A stretch of 64,000 bases of DNA from Butyrivibrio sp. (GTDB lineage: Bacteria; Bacillota; Clostridia; Lachnospirales; Lachnospiraceae), in NCBI GenBank assembly GCA_015056565.1, contig SVGB01000001.1:1-64000 (forward strand), read 5' to 3'. Numbering within the stretch: position 1 is the first letter of the stretch; each line of letters begins with the position of its first letter. The translations under genes were made by a program, and so were the position numbers. Under the pieces are notes generated by a model. That model ran no database searches. It was not told where the DNA came from and saw nothing but the letters and a program-made list of their open reading frames with translations. Of the stretch, positions 1 to 8,943 are shown piece after piece.

Positions 1-10
1 TTGCAAAGCT

Positions 11-340
11 CCACCGCAAATGACTCAAAAACGGAAATGCGTTGGAACCCTGCTTTGCAAAGGTCCACCGCAAATGGGGCCAAAACAGAAATGCGTAGGA
101 ACACCGCCTGTAAAGCTCCACCGCAAATGACTTAAAAACGGAAATGCGTTGGAACACTGCCTGTAAAGCTCCACCGCAAATGGGTCTAAAATGGAAATGC
201 GTTGGAACACCGCCTGTAAAGCTCCACCGCAAATGACTCAAAAACGGAAATGCGTTGGAACACCGCCTGTAAAGCTCCACCGCAAATGGGCTCAAAACGA
301 AAATGCGGTGGAACACTACCCAAAGAGCCATCGCTTCAAA
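11..340. repeat. 53-bp tandem repeat, six units plus a decayed seventh
   Basis: The core ccaccgcaaatg recurs at 11, 65, 118, 171, 224 and 277, so the period is 54 then 53 bp four times. A decayed seventh copy (catcgcttcaaatg) begins near 329. Each unit also carries aaatgcgttggaac. The array may continue to the left of the window. Reading frames across it are repetitive and carry no ribosome binding site, so I call no gene. Positions 341-422 hold nothing else I can name. Confidence 0.9.
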
Positions 341-399
341 TGCCCCATACGCTGTCTAAAAAAATACATTTAAAGAACACATAAGTTATACTGTAATCA

Positions 400-428
400 T
401 GGCTATTCTTGCCTGCGCACAGTATAAT
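400..428 (+). promoter_or_regulatory. possible promoter of sensory locus A
   Basis: A perfect -10 hexamer, tataat, lies at 423-428, about 30 bp before the first gene of the operon. No good -35 hexamer is present 16-18 bp upstream (tggcta at 400-405), which would suit an activator-dependent promoter. The assignment rests on the -10 match alone. Confidence 0.35.
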
Positions 429-459
429 TATATAGATAGTTATCAGAAGGAGAAGTCTC

Positions 460-780
460 ATGACATTTCAAGAAATAATCAATCAGATGGGAATAGAGCT
501 GCTCTTGTTTGCAGCCTGCATGTTCTTTGGGATCAGACTCATTATCACAAGGGATGTTCAGATACTTAATAAGAAAGAGGATCCCGCAAATATCAAGCAT
601 CCACGTGAATACGCGCTGTACGCGGGGCTGGTTATCATTTTCCTGGGAGTGTCTGCCATCATCATGGGAATCATATCTTTTTTCAATCCCAGGATCGCCC
701 TGGCTTTCATTGTTATCGCTGTTGTGGCCATGGGAATAATGTGGAAATTCATCTATGAGAAGTTCGTATTGGGAAAATAA
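460..780 (+). CDS. small three-helix membrane protein, first gene of sensory locus A
   Basis: 106 residues with hydrophobic segments at about 11-29, 53-74 and 78-96 and a basic C-terminus. I do not recognise a named family. Its paralogue at 17870-18178 sits in the same place, immediately before the response regulator of the second sensory locus, and shares the sequence IKHPREY. Conservation of position in both copies suggests it belongs to the sensory system, perhaps as a membrane partner of the kinase, but that is inference. The start is supported by aaggag 7 bp upstream of the ATG. It is too short to be a transporter permease. Confidence 0.85.
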   Translation: MTFQEIINQMGIELLLFAACMFFGIRLIITRDVQILNKKEDPANIKHPREYALYAGLVIIFLGVSAIIMGIISFFNPRIALAFIVIAVVAMGIMWKFIYEKFVLGK

Positions 781-905
781 GCCCCCTACGCCCAAGAAAA
801 CACATGCAATATCAGCCTGCCAAGGCGCACGCAGTAAACAACAGCATGCGAAGTGCACATAGCAATATCGTGCCAAGGTACAGGCACGCGTCGGAGTAAT
901 AATCT

Positions 906-2507
906 ATGAACAAATATCGTGTAATGCTTGTTGACGACGAAGAAGACGTCGCTCAGGCAATTCTTAGAAAACTTGACTGGGAAGCCATGGGCTTTGAAGT
1001 CCCAAGGTATGCCAGAAACGGTCTCGAGGCGCTGGAACTCTCGGAGGAGCAGCGTCCTGACATTGTCATGACTGATATCAAAATGCCTTATATGGACGGT
1101 ATGGAACTCTCAAGGAATCTGAAAAAGCTCTATCCCAACATCAGGATCATCTTTTTTTCCGGGTTCGATGAATTCGAATATGCCAAGGAGGCCATCCGCC
1201 TTGAGGCCGAGGAATATATTCTAAAGCCCATTGATTCGGACGAACTCAAGACAGTATTTACCAGGGTTCATGAAGCTCTGGACAGGGACATCGATGAGAA
1301 ACTCAACGTGGCTAAGCTTGAGAATTATTACATGGATTCGCTGCCCCTTTTGCAGGAGGATTTCTTTGCGTCTCTAGTGGAGGGCAGGATCGCTCAGAAT
1401 AAGATACAAAAGTTCATGGATGACTACCGCATCGACCTTAAAGGACCCCTGTATCTCACCGCCATAGTTCATATCAGCATGTCCAGTATGCCCGAGGGCA
1501 TAAACCCGGTGCTTCTGTCGGTTTCCGTAAGGAAGCTTTTGGAGGAACGCCTTGACTCCAAGTGGGGATGCAGCTTTTTCTCATATCTTGGGAGCACTGT
1601 GCTGATTTCCCAACTGGAGACAGAGAAGGATGCCAAGGCTTTTACCGATGAATGTGACAGGCTCTGCAGGCTGGCTGAAAGCATCTGTAAGGCCAACGTC
1701 ACCATAGGTATCGGCGAGGTTGTGGACAGCCTTTCAGGTATTGACGATTCCTACAAAGGCGCCAGGGATGCGGTTTCATACAGGGTTTTGTACGGACACA
1801 CCAAGGCCATCAACATCTCCGAGATATCTCCCCTTGAGAAGGAGAGCGAAGCTCAGGAGTCCGGAGACAGTCTCACCGACGTTTTCAAGAAGATGAAGAT
1901 GGGAGACAGCGAAGCGGTGGAGGCAGCAGCCCGGCAGTACATAGAGAACAACCTCGAGAAACAGGGCTCCATTCAGAACCACAGGTTTTTTGTAATGGAG
2001 CTGGTCAGCGAGCTCTACAAGTTCCTCCGGGGCAATCAGCTGGATGTCAACGAAGTTTTTGATGCCAACAGTGACGTGTACGCCCTGGTTCAGCAGATGG
2101 AGGGAAAAGAGCTGTCGAACTGGCTGAGCACGGTATGCCTTAAGATCAGGGAACTCATAGACGACAAGCGTTCCGACAATACCAGGTCTTTTGTCACCAA
2201 GGCAAAAGAGTATGTGGCTGATCACTACGCGGATCAGGATCTTTCAATTGACTTCATCTGCAACTACCTTGGGGTGAGCAGTGCTTACTTTTCAACGGTA
2301 TTCAAGAAAGAAACCGGCAAGACCTTCGTGGGATATCTTACTGACTTTCGCATGGAGAAGGCGGAGAAGATGCTGGTTGAGACCGATGAAAAGACATATA
2401 TAATAGCTCAGCAGGTGGGATATTCCGATCCCAACTACTTCAGCTATGTCTTCAAAAAACAGTTCGGGGTTTCCCCTTCAAAATACAAGGCCGGCAGGGA
2501 ATCATAA
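906..2507 (+). CDS. YesN-type response regulator, receiver plus AraC DNA-binding domain
   Basis: 533 residues. The N-terminal receiver domain (about 1-120) has the acidic pair D10/D11, the phospho-acceptor D57 in MTDIKMPYMDG and K107 in ILKPID. A middle region (about 170-300) resembles the variable domain of YesN proteins. Two helix-turn-helix motifs of the AraC family fill about 430-530, with the family signature GYSDPNYFSYVFKKQFG near the end. It should be phosphorylated by the kinase encoded 2 bp downstream and activate sugar-uptake genes. The paralogue at 16170-17768 is closely similar over its full length. Target promoters cannot be read from the sequence; mglB is the obvious candidate. 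Confidence 0.95.
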   Translation: MNKYRVMLVDDEEDVAQAILRKLDWEAMGFEVPRYARNGLEALELSEEQRPDIVMTDIKMPYMDGMELSRNLKKLYPNIRIIFFSGFDEFEYAKEAIRLEAEEYILKPIDSDELKTVFTRVHEALDRDIDEKLNVAKLENYYMDSLPLLQEDFFASLVEGRIAQNKIQKFMDDYRIDLKGPLYLTAIVHISMSSMPEGINPVLLSVSVRKLLEERLDSKWGCSFFSYLGSTVLISQLETEKDAKAFTDECDRLCRLAESICKANVTIGIGEVVDSLSGIDDSYKGARDAVSYRVLYGHTKAINISEISPLEKESEAQESGDSLTDVFKKMKMGDSEAVEAAARQYIENNLEKQGSIQNHRFFVMELVSELYKFLRGNQLDVNEVFDANSDVYALVQQMEGKELSNWLSTVCLKIRELIDDKRSDNTRSFVTKAKEYVADHYADQDLSIDFICNYLGVSSAYFSTVFKKETGKTFVGYLTDFRMEKAEKMLVETDEKTYIIAQQVGYSDPNYFSYVFKKQFGVSPSKYKAGRES

Positions 2508-2509
2508 AA

Positions 2510-4378
2510 GTGGAATCCAAAAATTTTCTGAAGGAAAAAGCAAAAGAGCTGCAGGCTCGCTGGAGGCTTAGCCGTTATATGCAAAGTCTCGGCCCAAGAA
2601 GCGTTCAGGCTACGATCTCGGTTTCTTTTACCATCGTAGCTTTAGTCTGCATGCTTGCCATGGGCGTAGCACTCTATCAGAGGTTTTATGTGCGTTCCGA
2701 GAAGATGCTCACCGACAGCGCACAGACACTGCTTGATCAGACCGTTGTTAATCTTGAGGATTACCTTCGCAGCATGCGAAGGGTCTCGGATGCCATTTAC
2801 TACAACGTGATAAAGGATGAGGATCTTTCGGAGGATTCCCCCAGCAATCAGATGAATCTTCTTTACGAGGCGCATAAGGACTATCTTATAAGCCTTGCTC
2901 TTTATAACGAGGACGGGACTCTTATCAGCGCATCCCCGGTAGGCGTAGAAAAGCCGGGAGTTGATGTCACAACCCAGGAGTGGTTTAAGACGGCGCTCCA
3001 AAAGCCCGAAAATCTCCATTTTTCCCTTCCTCATGTTCAGAATATCTTCGTAGACGATCCAACCTTCAAATACTATTGGGTGACCTCCCTTAGCCGTGCT
3101 GTTGAGCTTAACCGGAGCGGCGTTCCGGGGCAGGGAGTTCTTTTGCTGGATATGAATTATGCTGTGATCGAGCAGATGATGGAGGATGTTAACGACAATC
3201 CGTCGGAGCAGTATGTGTACCTGTGCGACGGGAACGGCGCCCTTATCTATCATCCGATGCTGGCCCAGATCAGTGCGGGAGTTTTTTCCGAGAACAACAC
3301 CAGCATAGCGGGCTATGACGATGGCAGCCACAAGGAGGATTTTGAGGGAAACACCAGGATCGTCACTGTCAACACCATGAGTTACACGGGCTGGAAGCTG
3401 GTGAGCGTGATCCCTACCAGTAATTCTTACATGGGCCTTAAGGATATCAGATACTTCGTTGTGATGATCGTATCCATCACGCTCCTTGCCATGCTGATCC
3501 TCAACAGGCTTGTGGCAAACAGGGTTACAAGGCCCATCAGAAAGCTCAACGATTCCATCAGGGATATCGAGATGGGGAAGGTCAATCCCACGGTTTATAT
3601 CGGTGGTCCCTCAGAGGTGGAGCATCTTGGAAGAACTTTGCGCTCCAGCTACGATCAGATAAATCAGCTGATGAAAGATATGGTGGCTTCCCAGGAGGAG
3701 AAGAGAAAGTCGGAGCTTGATGCGCTGCAATCCCAGATAAATCCCCACTTTTTGTACAACACTCTCGACTCCATCGTCTGGATGATAGAGGGGGAAAAAT
3801 ACAACGATGCGGTGTTTATGATAACGCAGCTGGCCAGCCTTTTCAGGGTATCCCTCTCGGGTGGCAAAACCATCATCCCGCTGGAGGATGAGATCAGGCA
3901 TGCCATGAACTACATGAATATTCAGAAGGTAAGGTTCAAGGATGCCTTTACCATTGATTTTGATATCGATGAAGAGATAAAAAAATGTTGTACCGTGAAG
4001 CTCATTGTTCAGCCTATTCTGGAGAATTCCGTGTACTACGGAGTTAAGGATATGGAGGACGGTGAGATCAAGGTGCATGGCTACAGGGGCGAAGACGGTG
4101 ACATCTACATAGAAGTCTCCGACAACGGCTTTGGAATGAGTAGTGAGCAGCTGGAATTTCTTTTGACCGACGATACCAGAGTGCGTAAGCATGGCTCCGG
4201 GGTTGGCCTTATTAACGTGCACAGAAGGATACAGCTGCGTTTTGGGCAGCAGTATGGTCTTAAGATAGAAAGTGAGCCTGATGAGGGCACGACAGTTACC
4301 ATCCATATTCCGGCAATTCCCTATAACGAGGAGAATCAGAAGCGCCTGGAGGGAGGAAAGGAGCATGAGTATGAGTAA
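2510..4378 (+). CDS. YesM/LytS-type sensor histidine kinase
   Basis: 622 residues from a GTG start that lies 2 bp after the regulator stop. Transmembrane helices lie at about 37-57 and 315-335 and enclose a roughly 260-residue extracellular sensor of Cache type. A HAMP linker follows, then the His_kinase domain with H413 in QINPHFLYNTLDS, and a HATPase_c domain with DNGFGM and GSGVGLINV. It should autophosphorylate in response to an extracytoplasmic signal, probably relayed by the anchored binding protein encoded next. The gene overlaps that one by 8 bp. The paralogue in locus B also uses a non-ATG start (TTG), so weak initiation is conserved. Confidence 0.95.
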   Translation: MESKNFLKEKAKELQARWRLSRYMQSLGPRSVQATISVSFTIVALVCMLAMGVALYQRFYVRSEKMLTDSAQTLLDQTVVNLEDYLRSMRRVSDAIYYNVIKDEDLSEDSPSNQMNLLYEAHKDYLISLALYNEDGTLISASPVGVEKPGVDVTTQEWFKTALQKPENLHFSLPHVQNIFVDDPTFKYYWVTSLSRAVELNRSGVPGQGVLLLDMNYAVIEQMMEDVNDNPSEQYVYLCDGNGALIYHPMLAQISAGVFSENNTSIAGYDDGSHKEDFEGNTRIVTVNTMSYTGWKLVSVIPTSNSYMGLKDIRYFVVMIVSITLLAMLILNRLVANRVTRPIRKLNDSIRDIEMGKVNPTVYIGGPSEVEHLGRTLRSSYDQINQLMKDMVASQEEKRKSELDALQSQINPHFLYNTLDSIVWMIEGEKYNDAVFMITQLASLFRVSLSGGKTIIPLEDEIRHAMNYMNIQKVRFKDAFTIDFDIDEEIKKCCTVKLIVQPILENSVYYGVKDMEDGEIKVHGYRGEDGDIYIEVSDNGFGMSSEQLEFLLTDDTRVRKHGSGVGLINVHRRIQLRFGQQYGLKIESEPDEGTTVTIHIPAIPYNEENQKRLEGGKEHEYE

Positions 4379-5348
4379 CAGGAACATGTTCATTTTGATA
4401 TTGTCAGCAATACTCATGATTATTCTGGCGGCTTCCACTTCGGCGCTGATCCTAAGCGGCACAAGGGATGATCAGGTGAAGGTTTCGGTTATTGTGGATG
4501 ACAGTGGCTCGGGAAGATGGTCCTCCTTTATGGCGGGCTTAGAGCAGGCGGCAAAAGACAATGGCGTGAAGCTCAACGTTGTTTCCACAGGCAGGAATCT
4601 TACTTTGAATCAGCAGTACAACCTTATAAAGGGTGAGATAGCGGCGGAAGCTGACGGGATAATTCTTCAGGTCATCACCAGCAGGGGAACCGAGAGCATG
4701 ATCACTGATATCAGGGGCAAAGTGGTGCTGGAGCTGGTGGATACCGGCGCAGACATGGAGGTTGACGTTGAGGGAAAGTCCGCCTGCATAGAGGCAGACA
4801 ACGTGGAGATCGGAAGGGCGCTGGCCAACGAGGTCAGGATCGCCTTTGGCAATAGACTTGAAGGACATAAGATCGGAATTGTTGCCGGCAATCAGAAGCT
4901 TCATTCCATACAGCAAAGGCTCCAGGGCTTTAACGAGAACATAGAGTCCTCGGGAGCGGAGGTTGTATGGATCGAATCCAATAACGTGAGTCTTCAGGAC
5001 AGAATTGAATTCAGACAGGTTCTGGGGCAGGCGGATATTATCGTTGCCCTTGAAAACGGCGGCCTGGAAGCTGCCAGTGAATATGCCCTTCGAAGCGGAA
5101 GTGAAGTCAGCATTTTCGGCGAGGGCACGTCAATTAAGAATGTCAGCTATCTTGACGATGGGATAATCACCAGCATGGTTGTGCCCAATGAGTACTATAT
5201 GGGGTATCAGAGCGTGACAGCCATAGTAAGAAGACTGGAGAACAGGTTGACACCTATGCAGAACGAGACCATTTCATTCAGGGTGGTGAACAGGGAGAAT
5301 CTTTTTGATGAGAGCAACCAGAGAATGCTGTTTCCGGTTGTGGAATGA
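4371..5348 (+). CDS. membrane-anchored periplasmic-binding-protein-like sugar sensor
   Basis: 325 residues. An uncleaved-looking N-terminal helix (about 5-27, no lipobox cysteine) is followed by a type I periplasmic binding fold (VKVSVIVDDSGSGRW, then IGIVAGNQ and IFGEGTS). I place the start at 4371 because aaaggag lies 7 bp upstream, the same spacing seen in the paralogue at 14306; ATG 4365 is the alternative. Anchored binding proteins next to LytS/YesN pairs, such as XylFII of Clostridium beijerinckii, hand the sugar signal to the kinase, and I infer the same role. No permease or ATPase gene is linked. The ligand is unknown. Confidence 0.85.
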   Translation: MSNRNMFILILSAILMIILAASTSALILSGTRDDQVKVSVIVDDSGSGRWSSFMAGLEQAAKDNGVKLNVVSTGRNLTLNQQYNLIKGEIAAEADGIILQVITSRGTESMITDIRGKVVLELVDTGADMEVDVEGKSACIEADNVEIGRALANEVRIAFGNRLEGHKIGIVAGNQKLHSIQQRLQGFNENIESSGAEVVWIESNNVSLQDRIEFRQVLGQADIIVALENGGLEAASEYALRSGSEVSIFGEGTSIKNVSYLDDGIITSMVVPNEYYMGYQSVTAIVRRLENRLTPMQNETISFRVVNRENLFDESNQRMLFPVVE

Positions 5349-5470
5349 CGGCGACGAGAGAACAGCTATGCGGTTGCGGAATGATAGCGACAAGAGAACA
5401 GCTATGCGGCTGTGGAATGATGGCGACAAGAGATCAGATATGCGGCTGTGGAATGATGGCGACGTATGAG
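5341..5470 (+). repeat. 36-bp tandem repeat at a gene junction
   Basis: Three full units (5341-5376, 5377-5412, 5413-5448) and a partial fourth (5449-5470) of a sequence starting tggaatga. The first unit contains the last codons and stop of the binding-protein gene, so the array looks like amplification of that gene end. In the +1 frame it reads as repeated MxATREQLCGCG units inside a 61-codon frame (5345-5530) whose ATG overlaps the preceding TGA. I do not call that frame a gene. Confidence 0.85.
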
Positions 5471-5513
5471 GGTGCCTTTTTGGTGCCATGGAATAATCAG
5501 GAGTTTAGTGTAA

Positions 5514-8372
5514 ATGGGGAAGATATGTAAAAAGTTTATGATATTTCTTTTGACCGTGGTGATGACAGCAGGGCTTTTAGCAGGCTGCGGCGCAAACAGC
5601 GGATCAAAGGTCGCAACGAAAATAAAGATCGGAGTCACGCTGTACGACCAGTACGACACTTTTATCTCCCAGCTGATGGAGTGCTTTACGCAGCAGGCTT
5701 CCGAGAACGTGGAGGTGGTGGTCTACAACGCCTCCAACAGCCAGCAGACCCAGAATAACCAGGTCAAAAAAATGATCGAAGACGGGTGCAACGTGATCTG
5801 CGTTAATCTGGTTGACAGGACGGACCCCACTGCTGTCATTGATGCGGCCAAAAAGGCAGATGTTCCCATTATTTTTTTTAACCGTGAGCTGGTTGAGGGG
5901 GACATGGGCAGATGGAACAAGCTCTTTTACGTGGGGGCGAATGCCATCGAGTCAGGCGTTATGGAAGGTGAGTTGGCGGCTGAGGCTATAAAAAGCGACG
6001 ATACCATCGACAGAAACGGCGACGGGGCTATTCAGTTCGTAGTCCTTGAAGGTGAGGCAGGGCACCAGGATGCCATTGTGAGAACCGAGTACTCCGTTGA
6101 TACTTTGATCAGGAGCGGCGTAGAAGTGGACAAGCTTGGCTATGCAATTGCCAATTGGAACAGAGCCCAGGCTCAGACCAAGATGTCGCAGCTCATTGAG
6201 CAGAATGGCAATAGCATCGAGCTGGTGCTGTCAAATAACGATGATATGGCTCTTGGCGCCATTGATGCATACGAGACGGCAGGCGTATCCGAGGACCTTA
6301 TGCCGGTGTTTTTTGGTATAGACGGAACCGACGTGGGACTCGAAGCTGTGGCCGAGGGTAAGCTTGGGGGCACAGTCTACAACGACAAGGAAGGCCAGGC
6401 GGGAGCCATGTACAGCCTTGCACTCACTCTGGCAAAAGGCGGCAGCATCAGGGACCTTGAGAGTATTTATAACGTAGAGAATGGGAAATATATCCGACTT
6501 CCCTATACCAAGATAACCAATGAGAATATCGGGGAGTACCTTAAAAAGGCTGTTGCGAAGAAGAATGCCGGAGAGGATCAGGAGGGAAAAGAACCTGCTG
6601 AATCCCCGGAGCCTGCGTCTTCGGATTACCCAATGTTTAAGCAGGTTACACTTAAGTATGACAAGTACTACGAGGGAGACCTTGTGGATGAGAATTATTA
6701 TGGCGACGACAAAGAGCACCGCCTTTTGTACTATTCTGACGAGCAGTATCTTCTGGTGACGGATCCTTATAAAGAAGCATATCCCGAGCTTGCGGGCTTT
6801 CTTCAGGACAGGGTGTTGGACAGAACGGCTGCGGACGGCAATGGTGTTGGCGGAGACTGGGGAGAACTTGATATTGTTGCGGAATATGAGGAGCTGGTTT
6901 CCCAGGGGTACAATTTCATCGGGCCCTGGTATGATGTTCAGCGGGAGAACATAGCTCTTTTGAATGATAAGATACTGAGCTTTGTAACATATTATGAGAA
7001 CTTTGCGGGCGGGGCCCACGGTTATCATTGCAGGATGGGCACCACGGTGGACGTTAAGTCCGGGAAGGAATATGAACTCAAGGAAATTCTGGATGTCTCC
7101 GACGAACAGCTTCGCGCCATGATCAGGGACAGGATCAAGATTGAGGATGCCGATGAGTATGAGGATTACTGGGACCTGGATGACAGTCTGGCCTCCTACT
7201 ATATAGACCCGGATGCGGCAAATGAAGCGGGGAAGGATTACGTTAATCACTACAACTGGACCATGGATCCGAAGGGGATACATTTTTACTTTAATCCCTA
7301 TGACATTGCGGCTTACGCCTTTGGTATCATTGATGCCACCGTGCCCTACGATATGCTTGGAGATTTCTCGGGGAAGGATCTGGTGGAAGGCGCCTCTGGC
7401 GAGGATTCGGCGGAAGAGAAAGGGGACGGTTCTGAAGATGCTGCGACGGGGAACAACGGAGATGGTTCTGAAGGTACTGCGGCGGGGGACAACGGAGATG
7501 GTTCTGAAGGTACTGCGAAGGGAAACGAGGGGGATGGTTCTCTTGACACCGTGGAAGGAAGTGGTTCGGGCAAGGATGCAGCCCAGACTATTGATAGCCA
7601 TGGCTACGTGACGTATGCGGGCTTGTACGTGTCTTCCTCGGAGTGGGATAGCGGCGACTATAACGGACTTTCTCTTTATTATGTTCCCGGCAAAGAGGGC
7701 GAAGGACTTGCAAATGGGCTTTATCTAAAGAAGGGAAATAAGAAAGCTTCTTTTGATGAGTCCTTTATGATGGAAGACGAGAGCTCCATCAGCACCTGGA
7801 AGGTCGTTACCGGTGACGGCCGCGAGTTTATCTATGTTACTTCCAAGAGCTTTGGCTACTACTATGACTTTTTTGCCTTTGAGGTTACGGACGGGGAGCT
7901 TAAAACCTGCGGAAGAGCGGTATTTACCAAGACGGGGCTGGAGCCTTATGCGTACGACGGCGAGTGGCTCAGCGAAGGTGCAGCAGTGGATGCGGAGCAC
8001 ATGTATTTTGGCGAGATAAATACCATTATTGGAGACTTCGTGCTTGTGGGACAGTACAGAGTTGGCGATGACGGAATGCCCGTGTTCAGCGGAGATTACA
8101 AGTACGTGACGGAATGCTCAGACCACATTACCCTTAAGAAGGGCATTAAGGCGGATGTTGTGGATGAAGCCGGAAACGTAATAACTGCCGGAGAGGAGCT
8201 GCCCGACGGCACACACGTTATGCCATGGAGAACGGCAGGAGATAAGTTTGTGGACTGCTACCTTGATGACGGAAGAATTGTTCGCATCTCCTATAACCGG
8301 GACGGGGACGAGCCGGATATAGACGGTGAGTACCTGATGGATATATTTGAGGGCGAGAGCTACGTTGGGTAA
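5514..8372 (+). CDS. galactose-binding-type lipoprotein fused to an RsiV-like (DUF3298) domain
   Basis: 952 residues. Signal peptide with lipobox LLAGC (C25). Residues 35-345 form a type I binding protein like MglB, including an EF-hand-like calcium loop DRNGDGAIQ at 166-174 and FNRE near 122. A Pro/Glu/Ser linker (about 350-372) leads to a DUF4163/DUF3298-like domain (about 373-618) with GGAHG, a long aromatic core and IPY-type end VPYDML. Acidic Gly/Ser repeats of the GDGSEGTA kind fill about 637-690, and a further unrecognised domain runs to the end. The paralogue at 12214-13293 stops after the binding domain. The ligand is probably a hexose; the role of the added domains is unknown. It is the last gene of the locus. 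Confidence 0.9.
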   Translation: MGKICKKFMIFLLTVVMTAGLLAGCGANSGSKVATKIKIGVTLYDQYDTFISQLMECFTQQASENVEVVVYNASNSQQTQNNQVKKMIEDGCNVICVNLVDRTDPTAVIDAAKKADVPIIFFNRELVEGDMGRWNKLFYVGANAIESGVMEGELAAEAIKSDDTIDRNGDGAIQFVVLEGEAGHQDAIVRTEYSVDTLIRSGVEVDKLGYAIANWNRAQAQTKMSQLIEQNGNSIELVLSNNDDMALGAIDAYETAGVSEDLMPVFFGIDGTDVGLEAVAEGKLGGTVYNDKEGQAGAMYSLALTLAKGGSIRDLESIYNVENGKYIRLPYTKITNENIGEYLKKAVAKKNAGEDQEGKEPAESPEPASSDYPMFKQVTLKYDKYYEGDLVDENYYGDDKEHRLLYYSDEQYLLVTDPYKEAYPELAGFLQDRVLDRTAADGNGVGGDWGELDIVAEYEELVSQGYNFIGPWYDVQRENIALLNDKILSFVTYYENFAGGAHGYHCRMGTTVDVKSGKEYELKEILDVSDEQLRAMIRDRIKIEDADEYEDYWDLDDSLASYYIDPDAANEAGKDYVNHYNWTMDPKGIHFYFNPYDIAAYAFGIIDATVPYDMLGDFSGKDLVEGASGEDSAEEKGDGSEDAATGNNGDGSEGTAAGDNGDGSEGTAKGNEGDGSLDTVEGSGSGKDAAQTIDSHGYVTYAGLYVSSSEWDSGDYNGLSLYYVPGKEGEGLANGLYLKKGNKKASFDESFMMEDESSISTWKVVTGDGREFIYVTSKSFGYYYDFFAFEVTDGELKTCGRAVFTKTGLEPYAYDGEWLSEGAAVDAEHMYFGEINTIIGDFVLVGQYRVGDDGMPVFSGDYKYVTECSDHITLKKGIKADVVDEAGNVITAGEELPDGTHVMPWRTAGDKFVDCYLDDGRIVRISYNRDGDEPDIDGEYLMDIFEGESYVG

Positions 8373-8461
8373 GGAGACGCTTTGGAGAGGCTTTTTATAT
8401 GAAAGTCGTGTGAATTGGGAATATTGCAGGGTATGAGTATTGTGATGAATTGACAACAGCG

Positions 8462-8557
8462 GCGTGCGGGAATGAATGCGTGCGGGAAAGAGTGCGTGCG
8501 GGAAAGAGTGCGTACGGGAATGAATGCGTACGTGTATGAATACGTGTGGGAAAGAAT
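8462..8557. repeat. 16-bp tandem repeat, six copies
   Basis: Units start at 8462, 8478, 8494, 8510, 8526 and 8542 and follow the pattern gcgtgcgggaatgaat with small changes; the last two are the most diverged. No gene covers them. The stretch 8373-8461 just before holds no recognisable feature. Confidence 0.85.
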
Positions 8558-8586
8558 GAAGTCTTTTATTATGTGATTCGCATGTG

Positions 8587-8636
8587 GCTTTACGGCACAG
8601 ATTTGGATTTTGATTCTGCGCCGTAAGCCCTTTTTT
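8587..8636 (+). terminator. probable terminator of sensory locus A
   Basis: Inverted repeat ggctttacggc(a)caga pairing with tctg(c)gccgtaagcc, followed by ctttttttc. It is the first member of the palindrome family described for 8590-8842, and the only good hairpin with a T tract after the operon. Confidence 0.6.
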
Positions 8637-8842
8637 TCATTACTGTACAGAAATTAAAAATATAATCCATACAGTAAATTTGAGCGGAATCAGTGATAAG
8701 CTCCCTGGAAATATTACTGAGTATTACTGTAGAGAATAGAAAATAGAATCTGTGCAGTAATATGTACGGTACAAAATGGGAAAAAAGTTTTGTGCCGTAA
8801 TTTTTTTACTGTATAGAATTGAAAACATGATCTATACAGTAA
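8590..8842. repeat. left cluster of five palindromic elements
   Basis: Five 37-38 bp near-palindromes at about 8590-8626, 8640-8677, 8723-8760, 8763-8800 and 8806-8842. Each has arms of the form ttactgtacaga or ttacggcacaga, an A-rich middle and the matching arm tctgtacagtaa or tctgtgccgtaa. In several elements, such as the first, ctg/cag and cgg/ccg variants change on both sides, which keeps pairing. Spacing is irregular. The cluster has a diverged partner at 9941-10193 on the other side of the nuclease gene. From 8843 to 8943 there is nothing else. Confidence 0.8.
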
Positions 8843-8943
8843 CAGCACAGATACTGCCTCGGGATAAAGCATATGTCTTTTGCATGAGGGTGCTTTTTCA
8901 ATATGAAATGTATTATAAAAAAGAAGCGTGACAGATATTCTGC

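Noticed and set aside
5345..5530. Separate 61-residue Cys-rich protein gene
   Set aside because: The frame is produced by a 36-bp repeat derived from the previous gene end, and it has no clear ribosome binding site of its own. Kept only as an observation.
6231..7601. 456-codon open frame on the - strand opposite the binding-protein fusion
   Set aside because: It lies fully antisense to a well-supported lipoprotein gene, has no recognisable domain and no start signal.
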